A stretch of 41,140 nt of DNA, from the NCBI GenBank assembly GCA_003248395.1, contig QFNA01000028.1, positions 1 through 41,140 on the forward strand. Reading direction: 5' to 3'. A program made the translations under genes and the position numbers. Below the pieces are notes generated by a model. The model ran no database searches. It was not told the DNA's origin and saw only the letters and a program-made list of their open reading frames with translations. Shown here one piece after another: positions 40,385 through 41,140 of this stretch (the first letter of the stretch is position 1; every line of letters begins with the position of its first letter). Source of the stretch: Citromicrobium sp. (GTDB lineage Bacteria; Pseudomonadota; Alphaproteobacteria; Sphingomonadales; Sphingomonadaceae).

Positions 40385-41140
40385 CTAGCCCAGATCGAAT
40401 GCGCGCTGGATGGCGGCGGGATCGGTCTCGCCATCCGCCAGCAGCAATTGCAGCAGGATGCGCGCCTTTTGCGGGTTGAGCGCGCGCGCGGCAACGAAGC
40501 GGTTGGCATCGTCCTGCGGCTCGCGATCGACCAGAGCCTCGTCGGCGCGACTGGCACGGACCACGGCCATTCCATCGGCGGCGCGGCGGATGAGATGCTG
40601 CCGCACGCGGTCGGGCATGTTGCCCTCCCCCACACCGGCAACGACAACGCCGCGCGTGGCTGGGCCGATCTGACGCGCGGCCGCGTCGGCATCGAGCGCG
40701 GCGTGCACGTAGATGATGGCAACCTCCGGCAGATCGTCCTGCCACGCGAAACGCGCACCGACGCCGCCTCGCCAGGGCGCGCCGAACCATTCCAGCGAAC
40801 TCGGCGATACGAGAGCGAGCGATTCGCGGGGAAATCCGGCAAAGGCCTCTGCGCCGCGCGTACGCACCTTGCGCACGTCGCGCGCTCCGAACACCCGATC
40901 GCCCATGACGACGAGTACGCCGCGCCCTGCAGCATCGGGGTGGCCGGCCACGCGCACGGCATTGGCGAAGTTTCGCAAGCCGTCGTAACCGACCGCATCG
41001 GCGGGTCGCATCGCCCCGACAACCACCACCGGCTTTTCCGCCGGCAGGGTCAGGTCGAGCAGGAATGCGGTTTCCTCGAGCGTGTCGGTGCCATGTGTAA
41101 CGATGATCCCGTCGCAGCCGTCATCGGCCAGCGCCTCGAC
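40385..41140 (-). CDS. L-asparaginase, C-terminal part (cut by window edge)
   Basis: 251 codons of a longer gene entering from the right on the minus strand. The edge shows IIVTHGTDTLEETAFLLDLT, the second active-site motif of L-asparaginases (TDT of the HGTDTxEETA loop), then VVVVGAMRPADA and, later, GVVVAGVGEGNMP. It hydrolyses asparagine to aspartate. No N-terminal sequence is available, so the cellular location is unknown. Confidence 0.93.
   Translation of the reverse strand, partial: VEALADDGCDGIIVTHGTDTLEETAFLLDLTLPAEKPVVVVGAMRPADAVGYDGLRNFANAVRVAGHPDAAGRGVLVVMGDRVFGARDVRKVRTRGAEAFAGFPRESLALVSPSSLEWFGAPWRGGVGARFAWQDDLPEVAIIYVHAALDADAAARQIGPATRGVVVAGVGEGNMPDRVRQHLIRRAADGMAVVRASRADEALVDREPQDDANRFVAARALNPQKARILLQLLLADGETDPAAIQRAFDLG

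Noticed and set aside
1..41140. tRNA, rRNA, CRISPR arrays, insertion sequences, prophage and replication origin
   Set aside because: None recognised on either strand; the single DnaA box is not sufficient for an origin call.

Overview
This window is a stretch of ordinary chromosome from a GC-rich alphaproteobacterium, most likely a member of the Sphingomonadales close to Erythrobacteraceae. The evidence is the CcrM-type GANTC methyltransferase, a short HPr kinase inside a chvI-chvG-hprK-rapZ-EIIA-HPr cluster next to pckA, promoters of the EcfG general-stress type (GGAAC-N16-CGTT), and a LexA box of the alphaproteobacterial form (GTTC-N7-GTTC). No species was assigned by database search. I see no rRNA, tRNA, CRISPR array, insertion sequence or prophage.

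Layout. 1-1.2 kb: the start of folP (cut by the window edge), short direct repeats, a degenerate ~20-bp repeat array, and a ParD/ParE-type pair whose toxin has an unusual C-terminal extension. 1.3-3.5 kb: ccrM followed at once by an AT-richer HNH-like gene. The DNA upstream of ccrM holds one perfect DnaA box and six GANTC sites. 3.6-9.0 kb: cold shock protein, a small coiled-coil protein, rnhB, a sugar-dehydrogenase-like lipoprotein, a GNAT protein, then DUF1285, Nudix CoA pyrophosphatase and cca. 9.1-15.2 kb: a secreted repeat protein, parC, a small unknown, a PfpI/DJ-1 protein and a DUF885 peptidase. 15.5-24.9 kb: a broken DUF4349 lipoprotein, two tandem cysteine desulfurases with a ferredoxin, a hydrolase, a tonB-like gene with a candidate operator, a DUF3597 protein, a broken second DUF885 peptidase, a glutaminyl cyclotransferase and two DUF937-like proteins. 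25.0-32.1 kb: pckA divergent from the two-component and PTS signalling operon, ending in a TrmH-type methyltransferase. 32.1-34.3 kb: a lipoprotein, a helix-turn-helix protein and an AT-richer orphan gene. 34.3-41.1 kb: rmuC with a LexA box, a VOC protein, def and recR facing fmt and truA, a medium-chain dehydrogenase, and the C-terminal part of an L-asparaginase.

How it fits together. The most useful pattern not carried by the genes themselves is regulatory. Three exact GGAAC-N16-CGTT promoters lie upstream of the secreted repeat protein, the PfpI protein and the DUF3597 protein. Two near matches lie upstream of a small unknown and a lipoprotein. Together they suggest that several poorly characterised genes here belong to the EcfG general stress regulon. 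The second pattern is a cell-cycle-like control region at ccrM. The third is two genes (DUF4349 and DUF885) that each look broken by an out-of-frame deletion; these are either real decay or assembly errors. I did not find a convincing new multi-gene system. The closest candidates are the ccrM-HNH pair and the orphan gene at 33.6-34.2 kb.
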